Assembly (NCBI RefSeq): GCF_019856455.1
Contig: NZ_CP082205.1
Coordinates: forward strand, 2,356,001 to 2,420,000
Length of the DNA: 64,000 nt
Source of the DNA: Streptococcus suis
Lineage (GTDB): Bacteria > Bacillota > Bacilli > Lactobacillales > Streptococcaceae
Reading direction: 5' to 3'
Part shown: in pieces, positions 8,135 through 17,389 of the stretch
Numbering within the stretch: the first letter of the stretch is position 1
Layout: each line of letters begins with the position of its first letter
Translations under genes and position numbers: made by a program
The notes under the pieces: model-generated
What the model saw: the letters and a program-made list of their open reading frames with translations, nothing else
Database searches by the model: none
Told to the model about the DNA's origin: nothing

Positions 8135-8477
8135 TCACAACACCTTCCTGGTATAGTTTAGCTAGTTTCAAAACATGGATGAGGTTTTGCTTCATTTCTT
8201 GATAGGACAATTCCTCTACACCTTTTCGAGCAATGATAACAAAGTCATCTGCTACCAGTTGATGTTGGCATTCAATTAAGATGTGACGAATCCTGCGCTT
8301 AATCTTATTTCGCATGACAGCGTTTCCCAATTTTTTGCTGACAGATAAACCTACTCGGAAATGCTTTTGCTCTTTAGGTAATCGGTAGACAACAAACCTC
8401 CGATTGGCGACATTGTTTCCTTTTGTAAAAATGTCATTAAAATCTCGTTCACGCTTGACACGATAGCTTTTTTTCAA
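8118..8477 (-). CDS. rnpA: Ribonuclease P protein component
   Basis: 119 residues with the RnpA signature: [17 protein letters not shown] at the N-terminus and the RNR motif region [17 protein letters not shown] near residue 53. It is the protein subunit of RNase P, which removes 5' leaders from pre-tRNAs. First gene of the rnpA-yidC-jag operon. Confidence 0.96.
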   Translation of the reverse strand: MKKSYRVKRERDFNDIFTKGNNVANRRFVVYRLPKEQKHFRVGLSVSKKLGNAVMRNKIKRRIRHILIECQHQLVADDFVIIARKGVEELSYQEMKQNLIHVLKLAKLYQEGVVIEKES

Positions 8478-8547
8478 AATGCCTCTCCATCTTCCAAAAT
8501 TACCTCTATTATACCATAAAATTCAAAAAAGCCAATAAACATACCGT

Positions 8548-9942
8548 TTAGAGGCCTTTCGAAGCGATTATTTGTGCTTTTGCTTGCTGAATTTGCTGGC
8601 GAATGGATTCAAATCCAGTTCCACCTAGCGAATTTCTGCGTGAAACGGCTGTTTCCGATTCTAAAGCTGTATAAATATCCGGTTCAATGACAGGCGACAG
8701 CTCTTGATAACGTTCCAAAGGAACATCTTGTAAATAATAGCCTGCCTTGCTGCATTCTAATACCAATTTACCTACAATCTCATGCGCCTGGCGGAAGGGT
8801 AGCCCCTTGCTGGCCAAATAATCTGCCAACTCTGTCGCATTTGAAAAGTCCTTCTCTGTCGATTGAGCCATCCTTTCCTTATGGACTGTCATAGATTGCA
8901 ACATCCCTGCCAAAATATCGATAGACACTAAAATCGTTTCCGCACTATCAAACATGCCTTCCTTGTCTTCTTGCAAGTCCTTATTATAGGTTAAAGGTAG
9001 GGATTTCATGACTGTCAGTAGGCCAACTAAGTTCCCATAAACTCTACCTGTTTTTCCCCGAATCAATTCTGCCATATCTGGATTTTTCTTCTGAGGCATG
9101 ATGGAAGAACCTGTTGAAAAGGTATCAGATAAGGTGACAAATTGGTATTCATGTGAACACCAGTTGATGATTTCTTCACACAAACGCGACATGTGCATCA
9201 TGAGAATGCTGGCATTGGAGAGGAATTCCAGTATAAAATCACGGTCAGACACAGCATCAAGGGAATTACTATAGGGCTTAGCAAATCCCATCAAATCAGA
9301 CGTCATCTGACGGTCAATCGGAAAGGTTGTCCCTGCCAAGGCCGCCGCCCCAAGTGGGGAGATATCAGTGTGTTGCACATTGAACTCAAATCGTTCCTTA
9401 TCCCGCTGAAACATATTATAGTAGGCCAATAAATGCTGGGCAAAACTGATAGGCTGGGCATGCTGCAAGTGGGTATAGCCCGGCATGATTGTTTCCACAT
9501 GTTGCTCCGCCACGTCCAGCAAGACCTCCTGCAAGTTAGTCAACTTGCTGATAACCTGGAACAAGGTATCTTTCAAATAAAGGTGCATATCCGTAGCCAC
9601 TTGGTCGTTACGAGAACGAGCTGTGTGGAGTTTACCTGCAACTGAGCCTATTTTCTCCGTCAATAGACTTTCAATATTCATGTGAATATCTTCGTTTCGA
9701 ATATCGAACACTAACTTGCCAGCCTCATGCTCCTCTAGCAATTCTTCCAAACCAGTTTGAATAGCCTGAGCTTCTTCTTGATTGATAATCCCTGTGGCTC
9801 CGAGCATCTTGACATGGGCTAAAGAACCCTGAATATCATACTTGGCCAGTTTTTGATCAAATCGGATGGAAGCTCCGAATTCTTCTACCCATTCCTCAAG
9901 ACTGGCTTCAAAGCGACCGCCCCATAATTTCTTTGCTTCCAT
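8548..9942 (-). CDS. argH: Argininosuccinate lyase
   Basis: 464 residues, standard family length. It begins [13 protein letters not shown] and contains [31 protein letters not shown] (catalytic His) and the fumarase/ASL superfamily signature [12 protein letters not shown] (catalytic Ser loop). It splits argininosuccinate into arginine and fumarate, the last step of arginine synthesis. It follows argG by 13 bp, so they form the argGH operon. Confidence 0.97.
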   Translation of the reverse strand: MEAKKLWGGRFEASLEEWVEEFGASIRFDQKLAKYDIQGSLAHVKMLGATGIINQEEAQAIQTGLEELLEEHEAGKLVFDIRNEDIHMNIESLLTEKIGSVAGKLHTARSRNDQVATDMHLYLKDTLFQVISKLTNLQEVLLDVAEQHVETIMPGYTHLQHAQPISFAQHLLAYYNMFQRDKERFEFNVQHTDISPLGAAALAGTTFPIDRQMTSDLMGFAKPYSNSLDAVSDRDFILEFLSNASILMMHMSRLCEEIINWCSHEYQFVTLSDTFSTGSSIMPQKKNPDMAELIRGKTGRVYGNLVGLLTVMKSLPLTYNKDLQEDKEGMFDSAETILVSIDILAGMLQSMTVHKERMAQSTEKDFSNATELADYLASKGLPFRQAHEIVGKLVLECSKAGYYLQDVPLERYQELSPVIEPDIYTALESETAVSRRNSLGGTGFESIRQQIQQAKAQIIASKGL

Positions 9943-9955
9943 ACACTCCTACTTT

Positions 9956-11149
9956 CTAGTCTTTTTTATGAATTTCTGCGTTTACCTTAGTCGGCAAGCC
10001 CCAAAGCTTGATAAATCCGACTGCCGCGTCTTGATCAAAAGTATCTGCACTGGTATAAGTTGCTAAGTCTTCATCATAAAGAGAATTTGGTGATTTCCGA
10101 GCAACCACTTTGGCTGACCCCTTATACAATTTCACTTTTGCTGTGCCATTAACAACTGCCTGGGTCTGAGCAAGATAGGCCTTCAAGGCATCTGTTGCTG
10201 GATTGAACCACAAGCCATTGTAAATCAAGTTAGAGAGTTCATTTGAAACAATCGGTTTGAAATGCGATACTTCGCGCACCAAGGTCAAATCTTCAATTTC
10301 CTTGTGAGCTGTCAAAAGGGTAATGGCTCCTGGACACTCGTAAATTTCCCGTGACTTGATCCCAACTAAACGATTTTCCACATGGTCAATCCGGCCTACA
10401 CCATGCTTACCTGCAATGACATTGAGTTTTTGAATGAGATTAGCAAGACTTAGCTCTTCACCATTTACAGCAACGGGTACACCCGCCTGAAACTCAATAT
10501 CGACATACTCAGGAGTATCTGGTGCATTTTCTGGAGAAGTAGTGATGCCAAAAGCATCTTCTGGCGCTTCATTCCATGGATTTTCTAAAACTCCGCACTC
10601 ATTGGCCCGTCCCCAGAGGTTTTGGTCGACTGAGTAAGGGCTATCCAGGTCAGCTGGGACTGGTACACCATTTTCCTTGGCTAAGATAATTTCTTCTTCA
10701 CGCGCCCACTTCCATTCACGGACAGGAGCCACGACTTTCAAGCTTGGATCCAGGGCTGCAATGGCTACCTCAAACCGCACCTGGTCATTTCCCTTACCAG
10801 TACAACCGTGGGCGATAGTGGTTGCTCCTGTCTTATGAGCCATTTCCACCAACTTTTTGGAAACCAAGGGACGGCTGAGAGCTGATACCAGCGGATATTT
10901 TTGCTCATAATAGGCATGAGCTTGCAGGGCTGGTAGGACATATTCTTGGGCGAATTCTTCTTTCACATCCAACACATGGGACTCAATGGCACCAATGGAC
11001 AGTGCTTTATCATGAATGAATTCAAGATCTTTCCCCTCACCTACATCCATACAAACCGCAATGACATCATAGTCTTTTTTCAACCAAGCAATCGCAACTG
11101 AAGTGTCTAATCCACCTGAATAGGCTAAAATCAATTTTTCTTTTGTCAT
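9956..11149 (-). CDS. argG: Argininosuccinate synthase
   Basis: 397 residues from [19 protein letters not shown] (ATG at 11149). The PP-loop AYSGGLDTS (ATP pyrophosphatase motif) and [13 protein letters not shown] are intact. It condenses citrulline and aspartate with ATP. First gene of argGH. Two sequences resembling ARG boxes sit about 50-80 bp upstream, so arginine repression by ArgR/AhrC-type proteins is likely. Confidence 0.97.
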   Translation of the reverse strand: MTKEKLILAYSGGLDTSVAIAWLKKDYDVIAVCMDVGEGKDLEFIHDKALSIGAIESHVLDVKEEFAQEYVLPALQAHAYYEQKYPLVSALSRPLVSKKLVEMAHKTGATTIAHGCTGKGNDQVRFEVAIAALDPSLKVVAPVREWKWAREEEIILAKENGVPVPADLDSPYSVDQNLWGRANECGVLENPWNEAPEDAFGITTSPENAPDTPEYVDIEFQAGVPVAVNGEELSLANLIQKLNVIAGKHGVGRIDHVENRLVGIKSREIYECPGAITLLTAHKEIEDLTLVREVSHFKPIVSNELSNLIYNGLWFNPATDALKAYLAQTQAVVNGTAKVKLYKGSAKVVARKSPNSLYDEDLATYTSADTFDQDAAVGFIKLWGLPTKVNAEIHKKD

Positions 11150-11198
11150 AAGCAATCTCATTTCTTTTTATTTTTATAAAACTTAGTGACTATTGTAG

Positions 11199-11232
11199 TG
11201 TATATTTATACTTTTTACAACATAAATATACA
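11199..11232. promoter_or_regulatory. ArgR-box-like sites upstream of argG
   Basis: TGTATATTTATAC (11199-11211) and, in opposite orientation, CATAAATATACA (11221-11232) are close matches to the AT-rich ARG box (TGTATA-TTTAT type) and to each other. Their position directly upstream of argG supports arginine-dependent control. Inference from motif and context. Confidence 0.55.
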
Positions 11233-11323
11233 AATTTTTGAAAATTTTTTGTATGGTTTCAATATTGATTTGAAAATAAGCAAATGAAAGAGGCGACTGA
11301 CGTCAGCTTTCTAGCTCAGTAAT

Positions 11324-11337
11324 CCTCCAATCATTCC
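11324..11337 (+). repeat. 14-bp direct repeat flanking the IS30 element (left copy)
   Basis: CCTCCAATCATTCC occurs here and again at 12875-12888, bracketing the IS30-family element. The spacing to the terminal repeats is 8 bp on the left and 7 bp on the right, so it is not a simple abutting target duplication. It may be a long target duplication with altered ends. Confidence 0.5.
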
Positions 11338-11345
11338 GGTAAATT

Positions 11346-12867
11346 CTCAAAGTAAGTTCTAGTTCCCGTCCTTCCAGAAGTTACTTTGAGAAAACTGCAT
11401 AACATCAACAGAATTTAGTCTCAGACTAAGTTCTGTTTTTGACTAAAAATGTTGATAATAGTGAGTTTTAGGGTTGAAAATGTTGAAAAAAAGAGTACAC
11501 TAAAGTTACTGGCTCTGAGACGTCTCAAAGTAAGTTCTAGCTATCTGGAATTTTGGATGGGACAAGTTCCTTTCTATTTTGAAATTATTTTTTGATAAAA
11601 ACTAACGATTATTTATCCAATAATCGAGGTGATTGGATGACGTTCTCAGGGTCAATTTTAGAGATTCCCAAAAGTGTTGCCAATTCCTCACCGTAGGTAA
11701 ATGTAAAGAGTTCATAGGCGGATTTTCCGTTGAAAGAAGCTCGTCTGACGCTGTTGACATGCGAACAAACCAGGTTGATGTCCTCCTGTGTCAAGTTATC
11801 AAACGAACTTCCTTTAGGAAGAATATCTCTGATAAGTGTGTGATTCTTCTCAATTCTCCCTTTCTGGTCAGAACGATTTGGGTCACAGAAGAATAGCTTA
11901 GATTCTCCACGAACATCCATTTCGATATCGTCCACTCTAGCGAATTCACCGCCATTATCGGTCAGAATGACAGGGAATAGTTCGCAGAAGTCCATCTCTT
12001 TCTGATGCAGGTCATTCTTGATAGCGTAGAGATGTTTAGCGACCTCATTAGCTGTTTTATTATCAAGTAATCGAGCGAAGATAAAGTTACAGAAGGAGAG
12101 GTTAAAGGTGAGAAGTACCTTTCCACCGATCCGTCCAGTAACGGTGTCCATTTCCAGCCAATAGCTGATTCCTTTCTCTATGAGAAAGCGTTGGAAGTCC
12201 TCGTAAGACCGTCCATCTTTGGCAGTTTTAGGAATGGGTTGTAGGTTTCTGGTTCTCCGCTTTCTGAATTTCACGACACGGGGGAAATCAATGGGCTTTG
12301 TGGACAGATAGCCTTTTTCAAGGTATCTGTAGATAGAAGCTCTGGATGCCGAAAGTTCGTTTGAGGCGATGATGTGGTTGAGGTGTTGGCCCTTTTGGAT
12401 GGCAGCAGAAACAATCTCATCCATGCGATAGAATTCTTCCTTGTTTAGTGCAACACCCGTTCTCGAGTCTGAGAGCTTAGTTTCATAATCAAGCTGAGCT
12501 CTTTTTGCGTAGTAGAACTGTTTCTGGTATCCGCAGTTGCTTCTCTTTTTCGGACAGGCATTACAAACGTAGGGAGCCTTTTTGAGTAAAGGGCAAGAAT
12601 CACAATTGGATGTCACAGAATTTTCTTTAGCCACTCGATTTCTCCGAACTTCTTTTGAGATTGTAGAAGGATCTTTACCTAACTTAGCTGCTATAGCTAA
12701 GAAGGGCTTAAGTTGTTCAATTCCTATTTGAATATCGTTGCGATCAGAGAGAGTTAAGTGTTTGTTTTTCATTGTCAGTTACCAACTTGTCCCATAGTAA
12801 GTTCTACCTTATTTCTTTGTCTCAGTCTAATTTCCAGTTTTTAAGACAGACTAGAACTTACTTTGGG
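11346..12867 (-). mobile_element. IS30-family insertion sequence
   Basis: Terminal inverted repeats are CTCAAAGTAAGTTCTAG (11346-11362) and CTAGAACTTACTTTGGG (12851-12867). An extra copy of the left repeat lies at about 11524-11541, an inverted copy GAAGTTACTTTGAG at about 11377-11390, and a degenerate copy AGTAAGTTCTAC at about 12798. So the left end may be 11346 or about 11524. The 160-bp stretch between these left-end copies carries no gene and may be a remnant of another insertion end. One transposase gene is carried. Confidence 0.7.
11609..12772 (-). CDS. IS30-family transposase
   Basis: 387 residues. The N-terminal helix-turn-helix (IAAKLGKDPSTISKEVRRN) is typical of IS30 enzymes. A Cys-rich, probably zinc-binding segment follows (CDSCPLLKKAPYVCNACPKK). 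The DDE catalytic domain shows EMDTVTG (first Asp), VILTDNGGEF (second Asp) and DQKGRIEKNH (Glu). Length is full, so it is potentially active. It catalyses copy-out/paste-in transposition of the surrounding element. Confidence 0.88.
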   Translation of the reverse strand: MKNKHLTLSDRNDIQIGIEQLKPFLAIAAKLGKDPSTISKEVRRNRVAKENSVTSNCDSCPLLKKAPYVCNACPKKRSNCGYQKQFYYAKRAQLDYETKLSDSRTGVALNKEEFYRMDEIVSAAIQKGQHLNHIIASNELSASRASIYRYLEKGYLSTKPIDFPRVVKFRKRRTRNLQPIPKTAKDGRSYEDFQRFLIEKGISYWLEMDTVTGRIGGKVLLTFNLSFCNFIFARLLDNKTANEVAKHLYAIKNDLHQKEMDFCELFPVILTDNGGEFARVDDIEMDVRGESKLFFCDPNRSDQKGRIEKNHTLIRDILPKGSSFDNLTQEDINLVCSHVNSVRRASFNGKSAYELFTFTYGEELATLLGISKIDPENVIQSPRLLDK

Positions 12868-12912
12868 AATTTAGCCTCCAATCATTCCAATACGCAAACA
12901 CCCGCAAGATAC

Positions 12913-12941
12913 TTGTCTAACACTTCCATGTGTGCTATACT
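12913..12941 (+). promoter_or_regulatory. Promoter of the NUDIX gene
   Basis: TTGTCT (12913-12918), 17-bp spacer, TATACT (12936-12941), with AGGAG and ATG 20-30 bp downstream. It lies just outside the IS30 right end, so the gene keeps its own promoter. Confidence 0.65.
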
Positions 12942-12971
12942 GAATAACTACAAAATTGACAGGAGAATGAA

Positions 12972-13472
12972 ATGGAAATCTGGAACGCCTACACAGCCGA
13001 CGGTCAGCTGACCGACCACACCCTCACACGCGGAGAACCTAATCCCCACGGCCTCTACCACCTGGTCGTTGAGTGCATCATCCGCCACCACGACGGCAGC
13101 ACCCTCTTCATGAAACGCGACAGCACCAAACCCTCCTACCCTGACTATTATGAAGCGACAGCAGGAGGTTCGGCATTGTTTGGGGAAATAGCAGAGCAGG
13201 CTATTTTAAGCGAAGTCCGCGAAGAGACAGGAATTGAGCTGACAGCTGACCAACTCCGCCACCATACACACTTTGTTGCCCATGACGACCAGTGCATTTT
13301 CCACTGCTACTGGGCTGAAACCGACTGGGACAAAGCGGCTATCCAACTCCAAGCCGACGAAACCAGCAACTACATCTGGGTCCCACAAGAAAAGTTGAAA
13401 GATTTTCTTGGAACAGAACTGGTCATTCCAAGGCAGAAGGACTATGTGGAGAGGCTGTTTTTAGAAAGCTAA
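12972..13472 (+). CDS. NUDIX hydrolase, IDI/YfcD-like
   Basis: 166 residues. The N-terminal WNAYTADGQLTDHTLTRGEP and HLVVECIIRH resemble the isopentenyl-isomerase-like NUDIX subgroup. The NUDIX box at about residues 70-92 reads GGSALFGE, seven residues, then SEVREETGIE. The canonical Arg of 'RE' is replaced by Ser, although the metal-binding Glu cluster is kept. Function unknown; members hydrolyse nucleotide or diphosphate substrates. Convergent with the small membrane gene (12 bp overlap of 3' ends). Confidence 0.82.
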   Translation: MEIWNAYTADGQLTDHTLTRGEPNPHGLYHLVVECIIRHHDGSTLFMKRDSTKPSYPDYYEATAGGSALFGEIAEQAILSEVREETGIELTADQLRHHTHFVAHDDQCIFHCYWAETDWDKAAIQLQADETSNYIWVPQEKLKDFLGTELVIPRQKDYVERLFLES

Positions 13473-13751
13473 AAGAGCCAGAGCGAGAATGAAACTCAGT
13501 AAAAGATGAGATAAAAAGTGACTGAGACGGTTTCTCCCAAAAAGAATGCGGCCACCTATCACTCTCACCCCGCAAGCCAATAATAAGCCTAATATAAATC
13601 CCCAAACCGTCTGCCAGCCCAATAAACTGAGCAGAACTGGGCAAGCATATAAAACCAGTAACCAGCTAGGAAGTTGCTTGCGATATACCCAAGCAGATAG
13701 CGGCAATAGCCCCAAATAAAGCACAATCAAGCATTTAACAACAATAATCAT
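13461..13751 (-). CDS. Small membrane protein, MerR-linked, unknown function
   Basis: 96 residues, almost entirely hydrophobic, with three to four predicted membrane segments (VVKCLIVLYLGLLPLSAW; WLLVLYACPVLLSLL; VWGFILGLLLACGV; LLLSFILALALLAF) and short basic loops. AAGGAG lies 7 bp before the ATG at 13751. I recognise no family. It is transcribed divergently from a MerR-type regulator through a promoter with the 19-bp spacer diagnostic of MerR activation, so it is probably an inducible membrane effector such as a small exporter or stress protein. That role is inferred from context only. Confidence 0.7.
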   Translation of the reverse strand: MIIVVKCLIVLYLGLLPLSAWVYRKQLPSWLLVLYACPVLLSLLGWQTVWGFILGLLLACGVRVIGGRILFGRNRLSHFLSHLLLSFILALALLAF

Positions 13752-13771
13752 ATAGAACTCCTTTCCCCATC

Positions 13772-13802
13772 AATGTATCATGAGGGGGTGACCCCCTGTC
13801 AA
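13772..13802 (-). promoter_or_regulatory. MerR-type promoter (19-bp spacer, dyad operator)
   Basis: On the minus strand TTGACA (13797-13802) and TACATT (13772-13777) are separated by 19 bp. Between them lies the perfect dyad AGGGGGT-G-ACCCCCT (13783-13797). An over-long spacer with a dyad between the -35 and -10 is the hallmark of MerR-family activated promoters. It points at the small membrane gene starting at 13751, with the MerR gene divergent. Confidence 0.75.
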
Positions 13803-13826
13803 ACGAAATGAGTAAAAGAGGAAATT

Positions 13827-14291
13827 ATGAAAACAGGACAAGTTATGCAACAATTTGGTATCAAACGGGATACGCTTCGTTTCTACACCGAACAAGGATT
13901 GCTACAACCGCAATTGATTAACGGTAATTACTTTTGGAGTGCCGAAGAAATCAACAACCTAGAAAATATACTAGGACTTCGCCAATTAGGTTTGTCCGTC
14001 AAAGCCATTATCCGCATCAAAGAACTACATGACACCAAATGCGGCAGTCTCGAACAGCTAAAAGAAAACAAACAGGTCATACTGGATGAAATTGCCGACC
14101 GTGAAAAACAAATCCTCCTGCTCCAAGAACAGAAGGAAAATCTAGAAAATCTACTCCAACAGATTGAGGAAAAATGTAAGCGCCCAATAACAAGGTATAT
14201 TGAAAAGGCTCCAAAGTCCTGTCGACTCTGGAACCTTTTTCTATTTACAAGCTCTCTTAATATTTTTATCCCATGGCAAATAGGCTTCTAA
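13827..14291 (+). CDS. MerR-family regulator with IS66-altered C-terminus
   Basis: The N-terminal winged helix (MKTGQVMQQFGIKRDTLRFY) and a second helix pair (LRQLGLSVKAIIRIKEL) define a MerR regulator. A long coiled coil (about 80-115) follows for dimerisation. No effector-binding domain is appended, so the native protein was short. Reading across the IS66 insertion using its 8-bp duplication, the original frame was ...QQIEEKLSNY stop, 120 residues. Insertion at 14175 replaces the last four residues with 38 IS-encoded ones, ending at 14291. The DNA-binding and dimer regions are intact, so the protein may still work. Divergent from the small membrane gene it probably controls. Confidence 0.82.
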   Translation: MKTGQVMQQFGIKRDTLRFYTEQGLLQPQLINGNYFWSAEEINNLENILGLRQLGLSVKAIIRIKELHDTKCGSLEQLKENKQVILDEIADREKQILLLQEQKENLENLLQQIEEKCKRPITRYIEKAPKSCRLWNLFLFTSSLNIFIPWQIGF

Positions 14292-15753
14292 AACCTCCTT
14301 TTTTGCGAGCGACTCCTCATTAGGTAAGTGTTCTAGAAGATAGGTCATATATTTTTCTGCATCAAGTCCGTGTCGCTTAGCTGTTTCTAAAAGACTCAAA
14401 ATGACAGCTGTCGACTTGGCTCCCTCAAAGCTCTGAGAAAAAAGCCAATTTTTTCTGCCCATCACCAAGGTCTTCATAGCCCTCTCAGCCATATTGTTGG
14501 ACAGGACTAGGTCACCGTCCGAGAGAACGGCTCGGAAGGTGGTTTCGTATTTGAGGCTATACTCTATTGCAGTACCCAATTTGGAAGCTGGCAAGACAGC
14601 CTGTTCACGGCACCAATCAAAGAACTCGTCCATCAAGGGAGTTAACTCTGTCTGCCGTTTATGTAGCCGTTCCTCAGTAGACAGGTCAGCCCAGTCACTC
14701 TCCAAGGCAAACAGGCGGTCGCAATAGGCTAATCCCTTGGCTCCTAAAGAAGTATTATCTGTCTTCTTAGGAGTCGCCTCAAAAAATTTTCGTCTAACAT
14801 GAGCCCAACAGCCAACGAGCTGAGCCTTGTCTAATTGACGATAAGCACTCCACATGTCACAATGAACGTAGCCCGCATAGTCCCCAAGAAACTCCTCCAC
14901 AACTAAGCCGCTCCGTCGTTTGTCATGATGATAGAGGGTAATTCCATTTTTCTCATGTTTCCCAGACAAGAAAGTCCAGTAGTAGGTCAACTGGCTATCA
15001 TTTTCTAAGACCTTGTAGGAAGTCTCATCCGCATGAAGAATAGGCTGCTCCAACAATTTCTCGTGCAACAGGTTATAAATCGGCTCGAAATAATACTGAC
15101 TAGACTTGATGTGCCAGTTGGCTATTTCCTTCCGACTGATGGGCAGGCCAAGTTTATGCCAGTCCTCTTCCTGACGGTAATTGGGTACCTTCAGATTGAA
15201 TTTCTGATGAATGGTGTGAGCGATGATAGAGGCTGAACCCAAGCTGTGTGCCAAAGGTGCCTTAGGAACAGGAGCCTTGATAATCTTATCGCTTAGATTC
15301 TTCTGACTACATGCCTGACACTTGTATGCGTGTTGAACATGGTCAATCCGCTTTAATTGTGCAGGAATGAAGACCAACTCTTGTCGTTGAACAGTTGAGC
15401 CAATCTCTTTCAGCTGACCATGACAGTCTGGACAAGTGCAGTCTTCGCCCTGCAATTCGTGATGCACAATCTCTGGAGTGAACTGGCTGAAAATAGCCTG
15501 ACGAACTCCCTTAGCTTTCTTGCGTTTATAGGTGATGGTCTCCGTTTCAACTGGGTAAGTCAGCTTCTTCTTCAGGGAGACTTTCCTCCCCAAACAAGCT
15601 CAGCTGACCTGGTTGATATACGACCTTCTCTGATGATTTTCCGTAGAGTTTCTGTCTCAGATAGTCAACCTGTTCTCGAAGGAGAGTGAGTTCATTAGCC
15701 ATCATCTCTATCGTTTTTGACTGTGTTTCAATAATTTTTTCTAGTGATGACAT
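14241..15753 (-). pseudogene. IS66 transposase TnpC, frameshifted
   Basis: The IS66 TnpC transposase is split into two frames. The N-terminal part (15753 to about 15550) begins MSSLEKIIETQSKTIEMM, with a leucine-zipper-like coiled coil and the family 'LYGKSSEK' motif, and stops after EEEADLPS. The rest (about 15580 to 14241) resumes at TYPVETETITYKRKKAKG and carries a zinc-finger-like CTCPDCHG and the DDE domain (ILHADETSYKV, GYVHCDMWSAYRQL, NNMAERAMKT). A single-base indel near 15550-15560 explains the split. Without correction the enzyme is inactive. Confidence 0.85.
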
Positions 15754-15803
15754 AACCAATCTCCTTCTTTTTATCTCATTATACACAAAGAAAAGCCATG
15801 ATT

Positions 15804-16154
15804 TCAATAGAAATCACGACTTTTTGAAACATTTATTTTTGGAATGATAGAAAATCCTTTCATGAGCCAGTCGACTTGCTCGGAAGTTAGAGCCTTGACC
15901 TCTTCTTCATTGTTTGGCCAGGTCAATTTCCCATTTTCAAAACGTTTATACAATAACCAAAATCCCTGTCCATCCCAATAAAGAGCTTTGAACCGGTCTT
16001 TTCGACCTCCGCAGAAGAGATAGACCTGACCGGAGAAGGGATCCAGGTTGAACTGACTTTTGATAAGATAGGCCAGGGAATCAATTCCCTGACGCATATC
16101 TGTTTTTCCACAGACCAAGTAAACTTGACCTAAATCACTGAGTTGGATGGTCAT
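15804..16154 (-). CDS. IS66 accessory protein TnpB
   Basis: 116 residues of the IS66 Orf2 (TnpB) family: VYLVCGKTDMRQGIDSLA, FCGGRKDRFKALYWDGQGF and LYKRFENG are the family signatures. It is required with TnpC for IS66 transposition; its biochemical role is unclear. It overlaps tnpA by 20 bp. Confidence 0.88.
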   Translation of the reverse strand: MTIQLSDLGQVYLVCGKTDMRQGIDSLAYLIKSQFNLDPFSGQVYLFCGGRKDRFKALYWDGQGFWLLYKRFENGKLTWPNNEEEVKALTSEQVDWLMKGFSIIPKINVSKSRDFY

Positions 16155-16320
16155 AGAACAGTACCTTATCTAAGATTGTTTCTAGTGTTTCTTGATTGAT
16201 AGTGTGAAAGACTGTGAGCTCCACTTTTCCGAGACGAATTTTCATCATAATATCGTTTCTGCCTCGCTTCTCAAAGCGGCGAGATTGGGGAACAGTCAAT
16301 GGAATGATGGGGTGTGACAT
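16135..16320 (-). CDS. IS66 accessory protein TnpA (RBS displaced by IS630)
   Basis: 61 residues from MSHPIIPLTVPQSRRF (ATG at 16320). It resembles the short TnpA accessory proteins of streptococcal IS66 elements. The nested IS630 copy ends five bases before the ATG. Joining the two IS66 parts at the TA restores GGAGG followed about 10 bases later by this ATG, so the insertion separated the Shine-Dalgarno from its start codon without damaging the coding sequence. Expression is probably lost or depends on IS630 read-through. Confidence 0.72.
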   Translation of the reverse strand: MSHPIIPLTVPQSRRFEKRGRNDIMMKIRLGKVELTVFHTINQETLETILDKVLFYDHPTQ

Positions 16321-16353
16321 AATAATACTCAACAAAAATCAAAATCAAACCAA

Positions 16354-16851
16354 TCAAGTGTTTTTTAACCATCGTCTACTAACAATTGGTTTTAAAATAG
16401 ACCAATCTAACTCTCGTATCACTTCTTGAAGCTTGTTTATCACATCATCTAGTGTTTTAAAAGCTTTATTCTTAAACCCTCTCTTTCGAATCTCAGCCCA
16501 AACTTGTTCAATTGGATTCATTTCAGGAGTATAGGGAGGAATAAACTCAAAACCAATATTATGTGGTTTCTCTAAGGTACTTGATTTATGCCAAACGGCA
16601 TTGTCCATCACTAATAAAATATAATCGTCAGGATAAGCTTCAGATAGTTGTTTGAGAAAAACATTCATCCAATCTGTATTGCAACCCCCAGCGATAATGA
16701 AGAAGGACTCTCCTGTATGGGCATCAATAGCACCATAGCAATAGCGATACTCACGAATATAGTGGCTATGTACATGCGGTCTCACCCCTTTTGGTGCCCA
16801 GGCCTTTCCAATTTTACTAATCCGACCGAAACCCGCCTCATCTTGATACAT
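16354..16851 (-). CDS. IS630 transposase, catalytic (orfB) part
   Basis: 165 residues of the DDE domain: YQDEAGFGR, then LLVMDNAVWHKS and the IS630 signature PPYTPEMNPIEQVWAEIRKRG containing the third acidic residue. It lies in a different frame from the N-terminal ORF (16877-17389) and has no Shine-Dalgarno of its own, so it is probably made as a fusion by ribosomal frameshifting. The same split is present in copy B, which argues that it is a conserved feature and not decay. Confidence 0.85.
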   Translation of the reverse strand: MYQDEAGFGRISKIGKAWAPKGVRPHVHSHYIREYRYCYGAIDAHTGESFFIIAGGCNTDWMNVFLKQLSEAYPDDYILLVMDNAVWHKSSTLEKPHNIGFEFIPPYTPEMNPIEQVWAEIRKRGFKNKAFKTLDDVINKLQEVIRELDWSILKPIVSRRWLKNT

Positions 16852-16876
16852 TAGTCTGACTTTATGATAGCGACGA

Positions 16877-17389
16877 CTATTCTTGAAGCGCTTTCCTATT
16901 TTCGTGAATGAAGATTTTATTTTTAGACGCTAGAATCGTTTCGGCGTCTGCTTTTTTAGGGTGTTCTGGTCTTGGCGTCACTTTGCGCCAACCATGGCGT
17001 TTCAGAAGGGCATAGAATCCTTCCTTGGTCGTAGGGTGTCCAACCCGTTTCTGATAAGTTTCGTAGAGAGAGTTTATGGTCACAAATTCGCCATTTAGTG
17101 AAGCTGTTAACTGTTCTTTTAGAAATGCTTCCTCTTCTTGAAGGGTTAAATATTGACGGTTCCGTCCACCTCGCGTTTCTCTTACTAGAGCTGAAATCCC
17201 ACCAAGCTCATACTTGCCTTGTAAGGACCAGATTGTATACTTTGAATAGCCGATAAGGTTAGTGATTTCTCTATAACTGAGACCTTCGGCTCTGAACAGG
17301 ATTACTTGAAGTCGTCTATGAAATGGGGAATAGGTTTTATCTTTCAAATAAGTTTTTAATTCGTTTGTTTGTTCGATAGTAAGTTTCAT
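16877..17389 (-). CDS. IS630 transposase, DNA-binding (orfA) part
   Basis: 170 residues beginning MKLTIEQTNELKTYLKDKTY. Helix-turn-helix segments include EGLSYREITNLIGYSKYTIWS and a second winged-helix region ending at GFYALLKRHGWRKVTPRP. It ends in ALQE stop, 25 bp before the start of orfB. It differs from copy B by one residue visible to me (R instead of K in SYREITN). Confidence 0.87.
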   Translation of the reverse strand: MKLTIEQTNELKTYLKDKTYSPFHRRLQVILFRAEGLSYREITNLIGYSKYTIWSLQGKYELGGISALVRETRGGRNRQYLTLQEEEAFLKEQLTASLNGEFVTINSLYETYQKRVGHPTTKEGFYALLKRHGWRKVTPRPEHPKKADAETILASKNKIFIHENRKALQE

